Made by a program: the position numbers and the translations under genes. A DNA stretch of 64,000 nucleotides. It comes from Candidatus Tectimicrobiota bacterium (GTDB taxonomy: Bacteria; Tectomicrobia; Entotheonellia; Entotheonellales; Entotheonellaceae). Below the pieces are notes generated by a model. It was given only the letters and a program-made list of their open reading frames with translations, was not told the origin of the DNA and made no database searches. How positions within the stretch are numbered: position 1 is the stretch's first letter; each line of letters begins with the position of its first letter. Below are positions 44,596-53,907 of this stretch, piece by piece. The DNA is taken from the NCBI GenBank assembly GCA_026005175.1, contig BPKO01000005.1, positions 1 to 64,000 of the forward strand. The letters are read 5' to 3'.

Positions 44596-45828
44596 CTACC
44601 CCTGCCGTGGCGGCCGCGCCAGGGCCACGAGCAGCGTCCCGCCCAGGGTGAGGGCCAGGAAGGCGGCAAAGGCCCCGCGGTAGCTCTGGGTCAGGTCGAA
44701 GGTCGCCCCAGCCAGCAGCGGCCCCAGGGCAAAGCCAGCCGTTTGCACGGCGCGCAGCAGCCCGTACAGCGTTCCTAGATGCTGGCGGCCGTAGTAATCG
44801 GCCAGCAGGAGCGCGGTGAGGGTCTGGCGGCCGCCTTCCGCACTGCCCTGCACCAGCGCAAAGAGGGTGGCCAGCAGGGGAGTGTCGGCGGCCAGCAGCA
44901 AGGCCAGGCTGGCGCTGCGCAGGGCAAAGGCCAGCACCAGAAGCCGCTGGGAGGAAAAGCGCTCCACTGCCACCCCCCATGCCAAGGCGCTCAGCCCGGC
45001 GGCCAGGAAGTGCAGGCTCACCGCGCTCACCGCCGCGGCGGCGGCCAGGCCCTGCTGCTGCAAGTACGGCACCAGGTGCAGCGCCACGCCGGTAGCGGCC
45101 ACCCCGGCGACAAAGGCGGCGGCCAGCAGGCACCAAAAGGTCAGGGTGCACAGCGCCGCGCGCCAGGGGATTGCCGGGCCCGGGGGGCCAGCAGTGGCCG
45201 CAGAGGCGCCGGGCGCCGGCGCGAGGCCGTCGAGCGGCAAGCCGAGGTCTTGCGGCTGCCGCCGCACCAAAAAGGCACAGGGCAAGACGCCGCATCCCAG
45301 CATGAGGCCGCCCAGCACCGCCCAGGCGGTGCGCCAGTGCCAGTGCGTGATGAGGACGTGGGCCAGAGGCGGAAGGAGAACGCCGCCCGCGGCGGTGGCG
45401 AAAGACAAAAGCGCCATCGCCCGCCCGCGGTAGCGGTGGAACCAGCGGGCCACCACCGGCGGCGAGGGGTTCTGGATGCAGCCCTGGTCGGCAAAGCGCG
45501 CCAGGCCAAAGGCGAGGTAAAACTGCCACAGCGCCTGCATGCGGGCCAGCGCAAACAGGGCCAGGGCAGCAAGCAGGCCGCCCAGCGTCAAGGGCCAGCG
45601 CGCGCCGTAGCGGTCGGTGAGCCTGCCCACCAGCGGGGCGGCCAGCGCCCCCGAGAGGGCACCCAGGCTGGTGGCCAGGGCGATCTGCGTGCGGCTCCAG
45701 CCAAAGGCCTGCGTCAGGGGCAGCACGAAGACGGTGAGCACGCCAATGGCGGTGCTGCCGTTGGCAAAATTGATGCCGGCAAGGGCAGCCAGCACCAGCC
45801 AGCCGTAGTAGAGCCGGCGGCGAGGCAT
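44596..45828 (-). CDS. MFS transporter
   Basis: 410 residues with about 12 hydrophobic helices. YYGWLVLAALAGINFANG start and the loop motif GRLTDRYGARWPL (MFS signature GxLaDrxGrkxxl) after helix 2. Resembles oxalate/monocarboxylate-type MFS carriers; the substrate is uncertain. It follows the Ldh2-type dehydrogenase by 9 bp, which suggests uptake of the dehydrogenase substrate. Confidence 0.85.
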   Translation of the reverse strand: MPRRRLYYGWLVLAALAGINFANGSTAIGVLTVFVLPLTQAFGWSRTQIALATSLGALSGALAAPLVGRLTDRYGARWPLTLGGLLAALALFALARMQALWQFYLAFGLARFADQGCIQNPSPPVVARWFHRYRGRAMALLSFATAAGGVLLPPLAHVLITHWHWRTAWAVLGGLMLGCGVLPCAFLVRRQPQDLGLPLDGLAPAPGASAATAGPPGPAIPWRAALCTLTFWCLLAAAFVAGVAATGVALHLVPYLQQQGLAAAAAVSAVSLHFLAAGLSALAWGVAVERFSSQRLLVLAFALRSASLALLLAADTPLLATLFALVQGSAEGGRQTLTALLLADYYGRQHLGTLYGLLRAVQTAGFALGPLLAGATFDLTQSYRGAFAAFLALTLGGTLLVALARPPRQG

Positions 45829-45837
45829 AAGGGGGGA

Positions 45838-46940
45838 TCAAGCAGCGCCCGCTTCCAGCGTTTCTAGAGGCGGCAGCGCCAGCTCGCGCGTGATGTCGGC
45901 AAACCAGGCGATCACTTCACGGTGCAAGGGAATGCCGTGGGCGCGCCGCCGCGCTTCTTCTTCGTGTTCGGCCAGGGCCCCGGGTAAAGCACGCGCGTCT
46001 GGCCAGGAGCCGGCGGCGTGGTGCGCAGGGTGCGCAGCATGGCGTCCATGGTGTCCTTGAAGCGCTCGACGTCGGTAAAGGCGGCGATGTCGTACGCCGC
46101 AAAGTAGTGCTTGTACCCTGGCTCGAGCATGCCAGGCAGCGCCCCGGCCAGCAGAGCAGAGAGAATCTCCACCATGAGTGCCAGCCCGTACCCCTTGTGC
46201 GAACCCAGCTCGCGCGTGCTGCCCAGCGGCAGGTGGAAGTACTGGCCGCGCTCCAGCGGCGGCGATTCGGTCATGATCGGCCGGCCGGCTTTGTCCGCCA
46301 CCCAGCCCGGCAACAGCAGCGAGCCCACGCGAGCCGCCAGGCGCACCTTGTTGCCGGCAATGGCCGAGGTGGCGGCGTCGAAGAGCACCGGCGCCTCGTG
46401 CCGCGCCGGGGCAGCAATGGCCAGCGGGTTGGTGCCAAAGCGGGGCTCGGCAGCAAACGTGGGCACCACGCTGGGGCGGGTGGCCGACATGCAGACGCCG
46501 ATCATCTCCTCCTGGGCCGCCAGCATGGCGTGGTAGCCAATGGCCCCCAAGTGGCCGCTGTTGACCATGGTCACCACGCCGACGCCGACCTGGCGGGCTT
46601 TAGCCATGGCCAGGCGCATGGCTTTGGGCCCGAGGATGATGCCCAGGCCGCCGTCGCCGTCGAGGGTGGCGGTTGCCGGGGCTTCGCGCAGGAGGCGCCA
46701 CTGCGGCCGCGGGTTGAGGGTGCCGTCGCGGTACTGCTGCACGTAGACGCGCAGCATGTTGGAGACCCCGTGCGATTCCACCCCGCGCAAGTCGGCGGTG
46801 ACCAGGACGTCCGCCGCCAGGGCAGCATCTTCGGCAGGAACGCCCAGCTTTTCGAAGATGGCGGCGGTGGTGCGGTGCAAGGCCGCTGCCGAAACGCGCA
46901 CTTGCTCGGCAGGCGGCACGGTGAAGCGCTCAAGCAGCAT
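45838..46940 (-). CDS. Ldh2-family malate/L-lactate (2-hydroxyacid) dehydrogenase, one frameshift
   Basis: About 367 residues. VLVTADLRGVESHGVSNML, VVTMVNSGHLGAIGYHAM and GSHKGYGLALMVEILSALL are the Ldh2 hallmarks (NAD(P)H-dependent 2-oxoacid reductases with a fold unlike classical Ldh). The primary frame ends at 45912, but after a shift near 45,975, in a GGGCCC-type run, the family-like end EEEARRRAHGIPLHREV continues to a stop at 45838. With the MFS carrier downstream it probably handles a hydroxy acid. Confidence 0.8.
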
Positions 46941-46963
46941 CGGTCTTCCCTCCAGCAGGCACC

Positions 46964-48388
46964 TCAGGCGGGTCGTCTCAGGCCGAGCCTTTTCCCCAGC
47001 GCGGCCAGCATCTCTTCCACGCGGATGAATTTTACCCGCGGCCGGCCCTGGGCGCGGCCGCGCGCCACTTCCAGCTCGTTGAGGCGCAGCCAGTCGGCAT
47101 AGGAAAAGTAAAGCGGCTGCCGCTCGCGGATGCGCTTTTCCGCGGCGGCCGGGTCGGGAGAAACCGGCTGCAGCGTCACGCCTTTGCTTGCGTCTTCGAG
47201 CATACAGGTTACCGTCTCCAGGGCGTCGGGCTTGTTGGTGCCGATGACACCGGTAGGACCGCGCTTGATCCAGCCGGCGGCGTATTCCCCCGGGATGGGC
47301 TGCCGCGTTTCGGGGTCGAGCACGCGCCCTTTCTGGTTCAGGATGACCCCCCAGCGCGCGTCAAAAGGCACCCCGGGCAGCGGCACGCCCTGGTAGCCCA
47401 CGGAGCGAAACACCAGGTCCACCGGCAGCTCTTCGTAAACGCCGGTGGGGCGCGGCCGCAGCGTCCCGGCATCGGTCAGGTAGAGCTCGTTTTTCACCAG
47501 GCGCATGGCGGTGACGTGGCCGGCCGCGTTGCCCTTTAGCTCTACCGGAGAGACGAGAAAGCGCAGGATCAGCCGCCGCGGTTTGGTGCTGTCCCGGCGC
47601 TGCGCATAGCTCTGCACGATTTCCACCTTGCGCAGGGTAGCCCGGTCCTTGCTTTCCTCGAGCATCTGCTGGGAGAGGGGGTCCAACGCCGCCTCCTCGG
47701 GCGGCACGAAGACGTCGGCCCCTTCGAGCTCGCCGAGTTCTTTGACCTCTGGCGGCGTGAAGGCGGCCTGGGCCGGGCCGCGCCGCCCCAGCATGTACAC
47801 TTCCTTGATGCGGCTGTGGCGCAGCGCCTCCAGGGCGTAGTCGGCAATGTCGGTGCGGGCCAGCTCCTCGGGCGTGCGGCACAGGATGCGGGCCACGTCG
47901 ACGGCCACGTTGCCCACCCCCACGATGGCCGCGCGCTCGCCCGAAAAGTCAAACTGCTGGTCGCAGAAGTCGGGATGGCCGTTGTACCAGGCCACGAACG
48001 TGGTGGCCGCATAGCTGCCCTGCAAGTCTTCGCCGGGAATGTCCATGCGGCGGTCGGTCTGGGCGCCGGTAGTGAAGACCACCTGGTGGTAGAACTCGCG
48101 CAGGTCGTCGAGGGTGAGGTGCTTGCCGAACTCCACGTGGCCAAAGAAGCGAAAGCGCGGATGCGCCGCAATTTTGTCGTAGGTGGCGGTCACCGCTTTG
48201 ATTTTCTGGTGGTCCGGCGCCACCCCGTAGCGCACCAGGCCGTATGGGGTGGGCAAGCGTTCGATCATGTCGACGGCGACCACGAATTGCTTCTGGTTGA
48301 AGAGGTGCTCGGCCACGTAGAAGCCGCTTGGCCCGGCGCCAATGATGGCCACGCGCAACGGATGCGTCTCACTTCCCAGATGTTCCAT
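46964..48388 (-). CDS. FprA-like ferredoxin/adrenodoxin-NADP+ reductase
   Basis: 474 residues. FAD-binding VAIIGAGPSGFYVAEHL, RLPTPYGLVRYGVAPDHQ, NADP-binding IVGVGNVAVDVARIL, and GRRGPAQAAFTPPE, then VIGTNKPDALETV at the FAD end. This is the adrenodoxin reductase/FprA pattern. It passes electrons from NADPH to ferredoxin, as needed by P450s or by ferredoxin-type sulfite reductase. ATG has a GGAGACG site. Confidence 0.9.
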   Translation of the reverse strand: MEHLGSETHPLRVAIIGAGPSGFYVAEHLFNQKQFVVAVDMIERLPTPYGLVRYGVAPDHQKIKAVTATYDKIAAHPRFRFFGHVEFGKHLTLDDLREFYHQVVFTTGAQTDRRMDIPGEDLQGSYAATTFVAWYNGHPDFCDQQFDFSGERAAIVGVGNVAVDVARILCRTPEELARTDIADYALEALRHSRIKEVYMLGRRGPAQAAFTPPEVKELGELEGADVFVPPEEAALDPLSQQMLEESKDRATLRKVEIVQSYAQRRDSTKPRRLILRFLVSPVELKGNAAGHVTAMRLVKNELYLTDAGTLRPRPTGVYEELPVDLVFRSVGYQGVPLPGVPFDARWGVILNQKGRVLDPETRQPIPGEYAAGWIKRGPTGVIGTNKPDALETVTCMLEDASKGVTLQPVSPDPAAAEKRIRERQPLYFSYADWLRLNELEVARGRAQGRPRVKFIRVEEMLAALGKRLGLRRPA

Positions 48389-48432
48389 GCACGTCTCCTT
48401 TGTCGCCTTGCGCTTGCGGATTCTCGGCGCAG

Positions 48433-48867
48433 CTAGGCCTGGTCGGCCAGCATCATGGTCTGGAGGGTGTACAGCTCGCCTTGGTACTGGTCGCGCTGCG
48501 CCTTGACCACATCGCCAATGGAGACGATGCCCACCAGACGTCCCCGGTCGAGGACCGGGACGTGGCGGATGCGCTTTTCGGTCATGGTGTGGGCCACCGC
48601 TTCCAGGTCGTCGTGGGGCTCGCCGATGATCACCTCGCGCACCATGAGGGCGCTGACCGGCAGGGAAAAAAGGGCTTCATTTTTGGCCAGGGCGCGGATA
48701 ATATCGCGCTCGGAAAGGATGCCTACGGGCAGGCCGGCCTCGTTGACCACGACCAGCGCCCCGATGTTGTGAGTCACCAGGGTGGCAATGGCTTCACGGA
48801 TCGACTGCTCTGGGCGAATGGTCACCACATGGGAGCCTTTGACGGCCAGGATGCTCTGGATGTTCAT
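48433..48867 (-). CDS. Two-CBS-domain protein
   Basis: 144 residues from the ATG at 48867. Two CBS motifs: GALVVVNEAGLPVGILSERD and RHVPVLDRGRLVGIVSIGDV. Stand-alone CBS pairs bind adenine nucleotides and act as energy or redox sensors; the target is unknown. A TATACT box lies at 48982-48987 upstream. The longer frame to 49032 lacks similarity. Confidence 0.85.
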   Translation of the reverse strand: MNIQSILAVKGSHVVTIRPEQSIREAIATLVTHNIGALVVVNEAGLPVGILSERDIIRALAKNEALFSLPVSALMVREVIIGEPHDDLEAVAHTMTEKRIRHVPVLDRGRLVGIVSIGDVVKAQRDQYQGELYTLQTMMLADQA

Positions 48868-49079
48868 ACGCCATCCCCTCTTGCTGGCAGGCACCCACGG
48901 CAGGCCGGCGCTCGTGCGTGCCCGCGAGAGGCGGCACCACCAGGCACACGACCCCTCGCCGCGATTCTTGCTGCTGGGTGGAGTATAGCCGAGGCGCCGT
49001 CCCTGCCACAAGCCAACCAGGCGCCGCGGCAAAAGCGCGGCTTGAGGTCTGATCGACCCTGAGTGGCCCGGAGAGAAGC

Positions 49080-49610
49080 ATGGCCCGGCTGTCGTTCTGG
49101 CTTATTCCTGCTGCCCAGGAGCGGGCGTTCTTTGAGGCCCTCATCGCGCGCCTGGCCCACCAGTACGAAGCGCCGATATTCGTCCCGCACGTCACCGTCT
49201 ACGCCAGCGAGAGCACCCCTGAGGACGACGCCGCGGCGATTTTGGCGCAGGCCCTTGCCGGGATGCCGCCGCTACACCTGCGCGTGACGGGCATCGGCTA
49301 CAGCAAGGCGTTTACCCAGACGCTTTTTGTGCGTTTTGCTCCGTGCGCGGCGCTCGAGGCTCTCTCGGCGCGCCTGCGGGCACGCCTTGCCCGCCCTTCA
49401 CCTTACGTGCTGCAGCCGCACCTCAGCCTCTTGTACAAGCACCTGCCGGCAGAAGAAAAGCGCCGCCTGGCAGCGACCCTCACGCTGCCCGGGCCAACGG
49501 TGCGCTTTGACACCGCTGCCGCCATCGCTGCGGCAGCAGAAACGCGCACCCGGCAAGACGTGGAGCGCTGGCAGCTGGTGTGCACGTATCCCCTTCCCGG
49601 GCCGGCGTAA
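49080..49610 (+). CDS. 2H phosphoesterase (2'-5' RNA ligase / cyclic phosphodiesterase-like)
   Basis: 176 residues. Two HxTx-type motifs, FVPHVTVYA and LQPHLSLLYK, spaced as in plant-type cyclic phosphodiesterases (PF07823-like). Acts on 2',3'-cyclic phosphates or related nucleotides. Solitary gene with a GGAGAG site. Confidence 0.75.
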   Translation: MARLSFWLIPAAQERAFFEALIARLAHQYEAPIFVPHVTVYASESTPEDDAAAILAQALAGMPPLHLRVTGIGYSKAFTQTLFVRFAPCAALEALSARLRARLARPSPYVLQPHLSLLYKHLPAEEKRRLAATLTLPGPTVRFDTAAAIAAAAETRTRQDVERWQLVCTYPLPGPA

Positions 49611-49624
49611 GGGCCGGCCCCGGG
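49596..49624. terminator. Bidirectional hairpin between convergent genes
   Basis: CCCGGGCCGGC ... GCCGGCCCCGGG, a strong GC stem that includes the stop codon of the 2H phosphoesterase gene and precedes the end of the CoA-transferase gene. Confidence 0.5.
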
Positions 49625-49633
49625 AGGGGTAGC

Positions 49634-50821
49634 TCAGATGACCCCGCGCCGGGCCAGGTCCTCGATTTCCGCCTTGCTGTAGCCAAGGGCGGTGAGAATC
49701 TCCTCGTTGTCCTGGCCTAGCTCCGGCGCCGCGCTGCGCAGCGGGGGGCGCTGGCCGTTCATGCTCACCGGGTGGGCAACGAGGCTCAGGTCGCCTAGCT
49801 GCGGCGAGTGCACCGTCTGGGCCATGCCCAGAAACTGCACCTGCGGATCGGCGAACACCTGGTCGATAGTGTAAATCGGGCCACAGGGCACGCCCGCCTC
49901 GTTGAGCAGCTTGATCCACTCGGCGCTGGTTTTTTGCCGTGTGATCGGCATGAGTAGGGCCATCAGGGCGTCGCGGTTGGCCGAGCGCGCTTGCGAGGTG
50001 GCAAAGCGCGGGTCGCTGAGCAGGTCCTCGCGCCCAATGGCACGGCAGAAGCGCCGGTAGAGGTCATCGCCGGCAGCGGCGATGTTGATCAGGCCGTCCT
50101 TGGTCTCAAAGACCCCGGTGGGAATGCCGGTGGGGTGGTTGTTGCCTGCCTGGCGCGGCACTTCTTTGCACATCGTCCAGCGCGCTGCCTGGAAGTCGAG
50201 CATGGAGATCATTGCCTCCAGCAAGGAAGTGGAAACCCACTTGCCTTCTCCGGTGACCTCCCGCTCGAGCAGGGCCACGAGGATGCCCTGGGCCAGGAAG
50301 ATGCCGGCGCACAGGTCGGAGATGGGAATCCCCACCCGCACCGGCCCCTGCCCCGGCAGGCCGGTAATCGACATCAGGCCGCCCATGCCCTGGGCGATTT
50401 GGTCCACCCCGGGGCGGTCGCGGTACGGGCCTTCCTGACCAAAGCCCGAGATGCTGCCGTAGACCAGCCGCGGGTTGATGGCACGCAGGGTTTCGTAGTC
50501 GATGCCCAGGCGGTACTTGACGTCGGGGCGGTAGTTTTCCACCACCACGTCGGCGTCGCGCACCAAGCGCTTGAAGATGGCCACGCCCTCGGGGTGCTTG
50601 AGGTTGAGGGTCATCGCCTTCTTGTTGCGATGCAGGTTTTGGAAGTCAAAGCCGTGGCGGTTACCCCCCATTCCGTCCCCGGCGCGTCCCCCGGGCATCT
50701 CGATTTTGATCGCCTGCGCTCCCCAGTCGACCAGCTGCCGCACGCAGGTGGGGCCGGCACGGGCTCGGGTGAGGTCGAGCACCTTGAAGCGGGCCAGCGG
50801 CAAAGCGCGATCCTGCGTCAT
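49634..50821 (-). CDS. CaiB/BaiF-family CoA-transferase
   Basis: 395 residues. FKVLDLTRARAGPTCVRQL start, FQNLHRNKKAMTLNLKHPEG, catalytic Asp in RPGVDQIAQGMGG, and GIPTGVFETKDG. Family III CoA-transferase, closer in feel to formyl-CoA/succinyl-CoA transferases than the copy at 22521. Substrates unknown; the gene stands alone. Confidence 0.85.
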   Translation of the reverse strand: MTQDRALPLARFKVLDLTRARAGPTCVRQLVDWGAQAIKIEMPGGRAGDGMGGNRHGFDFQNLHRNKKAMTLNLKHPEGVAIFKRLVRDADVVVENYRPDVKYRLGIDYETLRAINPRLVYGSISGFGQEGPYRDRPGVDQIAQGMGGLMSITGLPGQGPVRVGIPISDLCAGIFLAQGILVALLEREVTGEGKWVSTSLLEAMISMLDFQAARWTMCKEVPRQAGNNHPTGIPTGVFETKDGLINIAAAGDDLYRRFCRAIGREDLLSDPRFATSQARSANRDALMALLMPITRQKTSAEWIKLLNEAGVPCGPIYTIDQVFADPQVQFLGMAQTVHSPQLGDLSLVAHPVSMNGQRPPLRSAAPELGQDNEEILTALGYSKAEIEDLARRGVI

Positions 50822-50905
50822 CGTCTGTGTTCTCCTGTCGTTGCACCCCTGACCGGATACCGTGCGGCGTATTATGCCACACCGTGGCGGTGGTGGCCAG
50901 GGCGC

Positions 50906-51616
50906 TTACTGCAGGGCAAAAACGACCGTCACGGTGACGCTGAGCATCTCTTCCCCGGGGGCAATGGGCACGCCGGCCGCCGCCTCGGCCCGCATAGCAG
51001 CCAGCGGCCGCGGTAGAGCGGGGCCCTGTTCTTCGATGGAGAGCACCTGCCCCAGGGTGACCCCAGCGGCTTGGCTGATGAGCTCGGCTTTGCGGCGCGC
51101 CTCGCGCACCGCCGCTGCGCGGGCGCGGTCGAGAAGGGATTGCGGGTTGCTAACGGCAAACTGCACGCCCTGCAGCCGGTTGGCCCCCAGGCGCACCAGG
51201 CGATCCAGCAGCTCGCCGAGGCGCTCGAGCTCGCGTACGGTGATACTGACTTGATTGCTGACTTGATAGCCGATGAGTCGGCCCGGCGCCGGCCCACGCT
51301 CGTACTGGGGCACGATGGCCACTTGCGAGGTCTGTACGTCGGCTTCGGGAATGCCAAAAGCGGCAAGGCCCTCGAGGATCTGGCGCATGAGGCGGCTGTT
51401 GTCGGCCAGGGCAGCGGCCGCGGTGGCCCCGTGGCTCACCACCCCGGCGCTTACCTGGGCCATGTCGGGGCGCACCGACACGCGCCCGGTGCCGGTGACC
51501 GTCAGCGTGCGCGTGAAAGGAAGCGGCGGCACTTGCGCCGCGGCCGGACAGACGGCGGCGATATACCCCAGCGCGACAAGCAAAATGCCACTCCACAAAG
51601 GGATAACGGGTCGCAT
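50906..51616 (-). CDS. SIMPL-domain (DUF541) exported protein
   Basis: 236 residues with a signal peptide (LWSGILLVALGYIAAVCPAA). Core TLTVTGTGRVSVRPDMAQVS, then IVPQYERGPAPGRLIGYQVS and ISVTVRELE-like strand (SITVRELERLGELLD), the SIMPL pattern. Periplasmic; E. coli YggE of this family lowers oxidative stress. ATG at 51616 with GGAGGAG. Confidence 0.85.
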   Translation of the reverse strand: MRPVIPLWSGILLVALGYIAAVCPAAAQVPPLPFTRTLTVTGTGRVSVRPDMAQVSAGVVSHGATAAAALADNSRLMRQILEGLAAFGIPEADVQTSQVAIVPQYERGPAPGRLIGYQVSNQVSITVRELERLGELLDRLVRLGANRLQGVQFAVSNPQSLLDRARAAAVREARRKAELISQAAGVTLGQVLSIEEQGPALPRPLAAMRAEAAAGVPIAPGEEMLSVTVTVVFALQ

Positions 51617-51794
51617 GCGCTCCTCCTGCCGCAAGGGACGCCGTGCCTGCCCTCTCGGGAGGCAGCGGGCCTCACGGGGCCATTTCCTGAGAGTTAGGGC
51701 CGTTTCCCCCGGCGGTTTTCCCCAGCCGCCGGGGATAACCGGCCAAGACGCGCGGTGTGAGGCACTTGCAAGGAGCCTGGGGAGCACGGCGCCG

Positions 51795-52154
51795 TCAGCG
51801 CGGCATCTCGATGAACTCGAGCTGCACGCCGTCGGGGCCTTCGAAGAAGCAGACGCGCCGGCCGCCGCTGATGGTGGTTTCTTCCAGGATGCGGATGCCC
51901 TGCGCTTTGAGCTTTTCCACCAGGCGGTCGAGCTCGTCGGTGTCGATGGCGATATGCTCCATGCCGTAGCGCTGCTCCCGCGTCTGCTGCGGCAAAAAAG
52001 TGGTGATGTTGAGCTTGAGCCCGTGCAGGTCAAGGCGGTAGCCGTACTCGCCAAGCTCGGCTTCCAGGGTGGCGCCGAGGTTGTCAACGTAAAACTGCGC
52101 CGTGCGCTTCGGATCCCGGGTCTTCAAGTGCACGTGGTTGAGCCGAAAGGCCAT
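51795..52154 (-). CDS. VOC-family (glyoxalase/bleomycin resistance-like) protein
   Basis: 119 residues. LNHVHLKTRDPKRTAQFYVD, MEHIAIDTDEL and FFEGPDGVQLEFIEMP give the betaalphabetabetabeta repeat with likely metal ligands His and Glu. Could be a lactoylglutathione lyase or dioxygenase-like enzyme; not assignable further. AAGGAGA site. Confidence 0.8.
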   Translation of the reverse strand: MAFRLNHVHLKTRDPKRTAQFYVDNLGATLEAELGEYGYRLDLHGLKLNITTFLPQQTREQRYGMEHIAIDTDELDRLVEKLKAQGIRILEETTISGGRRVCFFEGPDGVQLEFIEMPR

Positions 52155-52237
52155 CGCCGCATCTCCTTCTGCGGTGGAAGGTGCCATTTGCGCTTCAGGG
52201 TAGGCCAGCGCCCGGGCCGCGTCAAGCGCCTCGCTGC

Positions 52238-52266
52238 TTGCCGCCTGCCACCCCCTGGCGTATACT
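52238..52266 (+). promoter_or_regulatory. Promoter of the radical SAM gene
   Basis: TTGCCG, 17-bp spacer, TATACT, 30 bp before the ATG at 52296. Confidence 0.45.
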
Positions 52267-52295
52267 TGCTCTGTCCTGTGACCGGAAGGAGGCCT

Positions 52296-53485
52296 ATGGC
52301 CCAGCCCTATCGCCCGCGCCACGTCTGGATCGACCGCCAGGTGCTCGGTAGCCCCATCACCGCCAACGTGTTGCGGCAGCTGCCCGGGGTGCCCACCACC
52401 GTGGTCGACGGCCCGCCGCCGGTGCCCCGCCTGCCACAGGCCGCCCTCATGAGCGTGTCGAAAAAACAGCTCTACCTGACAGCCCAGAAGGGCCGCTTCG
52501 TCCGCCCCTGCCCGGGCATGACCAGCCGCCGCCCCGCGCAGCAGCTGTGCTGCCACTACACCATCGTGGACCTTATTTACAACTGCAACTACGACTGTAC
52601 GTACTGCTACTTGCAGAGCTACGTCAACGCGCCCTACCTCACGGTCTACGCCAACGTCGAGCAGCTCTTTGCGGAGCTGGCGGCCCTGCTGCGCGCCCAG
52701 CCGCACCGGCTGGTGCGGCTGGGCTCGGGAGAGTTCAGCGACAGCCTGTCGCTGGATCCGCTCACCGGCTTTTCCCGCTTGCTTATTCCCTTCTTGCGCC
52801 AGTTTCCCAACGTGCTCTTTGAGCTCAAGACCAAGAGCGACCTGGTGGACCACCTCCTCGACCTCGACCCGCAGGGCCGGGTGCTCGTCTCCTGGTCGCT
52901 CAACCCCCCGCCCGTCGATCCAGCGCGAGGAGCACAAGACGGCCTCGCTGGCGGCGCGCCTGCGCGCCGCGCAGCGCTGCCACGCCGCCGGCTACCGCAT
53001 TGGCCTGCACTTTGACCCGCTGCTTTACTACCCAGGCTGGGAAGCGGACTACGAGGCGCTGGTGGCAGAAGTGTTTCGCCACCTCGACCCGGCAGCCATT
53101 ACCTACATGAGCCTGGGAAGCCTGCGCTTTTCCCCGGAGCTGAAAAAAGTCGTGCGGGTGCGCTTTCCCAAGAGCTCCCTTATGGATGGCGAGCTGGTGC
53201 CGGGACCTGACGGCAAGCTGCGCTACTTCAAGCCGCTGCGCGTGGAGATGTACCGCAAGCTGGCTGCCTGGATCCGCCGCTATGCCCCTGCGACCCCGCT
53301 GTACCTGTGCATGGAAAGCGCCGACGTGTGGCAGAAGGGCCCTGGGCCATGCGCCCCGCTGCAATGCCGAGCTCGAGCAGCTCATCCAAGGACACCCCAC
53401 GCCCGCAGAAGCGCCGCTCCTCTCCGGTGCTGGCGTAGGGCAGGTGTGCCGCGCAGAGGAGAAAGCCCGATGGCAGCCACCCTGA
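52296..53485 (+). CDS. Spore photoproduct lyase-like radical SAM protein, two frameshifts
   Basis: About 396 residues. Radical SAM motif YNCNYDCTYCYLQSYVN (CX3CX2C), LVRLGSGEFSDSLSLD and, after a shift near 52,917, HFDPLLYYPGWEADY and YMSLGSLRFSPELK. This matches the SplB/SPL family that repairs thymine spore photoproducts, although many non-spore-formers carry relatives of unknown substrate. A second shift near 53,345 restores a coherent end (RCNAELEQL). ATG has GGAAGGAGG. The following PPOX gene overlaps by 16 bp. Confidence 0.75.
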
Positions 53486-53886
53486 CCCCGGCGATGCTGG
53501 AGTTGCTGCGTGCCCCTAACCTTGGCTACCTGGCCACCCTCATGCCCGATGGCAGTCCGCAGGTGACGCCGGTGTGGGTGGACACCGACGGCACGCACAT
53601 CCTGGTCAACACCGCCGAAGGGCGCTGGAAAGCCCGCAACGTGCGCCGCGACCCGCGGGTGGCCCTGGCGGTCACCGACCGCAGTAACCCGTACCGCATG
53701 CTCAGCGTGCGCGGCCGCGTGGTCAAGATCACGTCTGAGGGCGCCGACGCCCACATCGATCAGCTGGCCAAGAAGTACCTGGGACAGGACCGCTATCCGT
53801 TTCGCCAGCCGGGCGAGCAGCGCCTCCTCCTCCAGATCCAGCCCGAGCGAATCCTGGCCATGGGCCTAGAGACCGCTTCTGCCTAG
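53470..53886 (+). CDS. PPOX-class F420/FMN-dependent oxidoreductase
   Basis: 138 residues from the ATG at 53470 (GGAGAAAG). LGYLATLMPDGSPQVTPVWV, ILVNTAEGRWKARNVRRDPR and VALAVTDRSNPYRMLSVRG form the split-barrel signature of F420-binding PPOX proteins (TIGR03618-like). Reduces small molecules with F420H2 or FMN. Likely co-transcribed with the radical SAM gene. Confidence 0.85.
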   Translation: MAATLTPAMLELLRAPNLGYLATLMPDGSPQVTPVWVDTDGTHILVNTAEGRWKARNVRRDPRVALAVTDRSNPYRMLSVRGRVVKITSEGADAHIDQLAKKYLGQDRYPFRQPGEQRLLLQIQPERILAMGLETASA

Positions 53887-53907
53887 ACGACAACCACCGG
53901 GAGTGCC

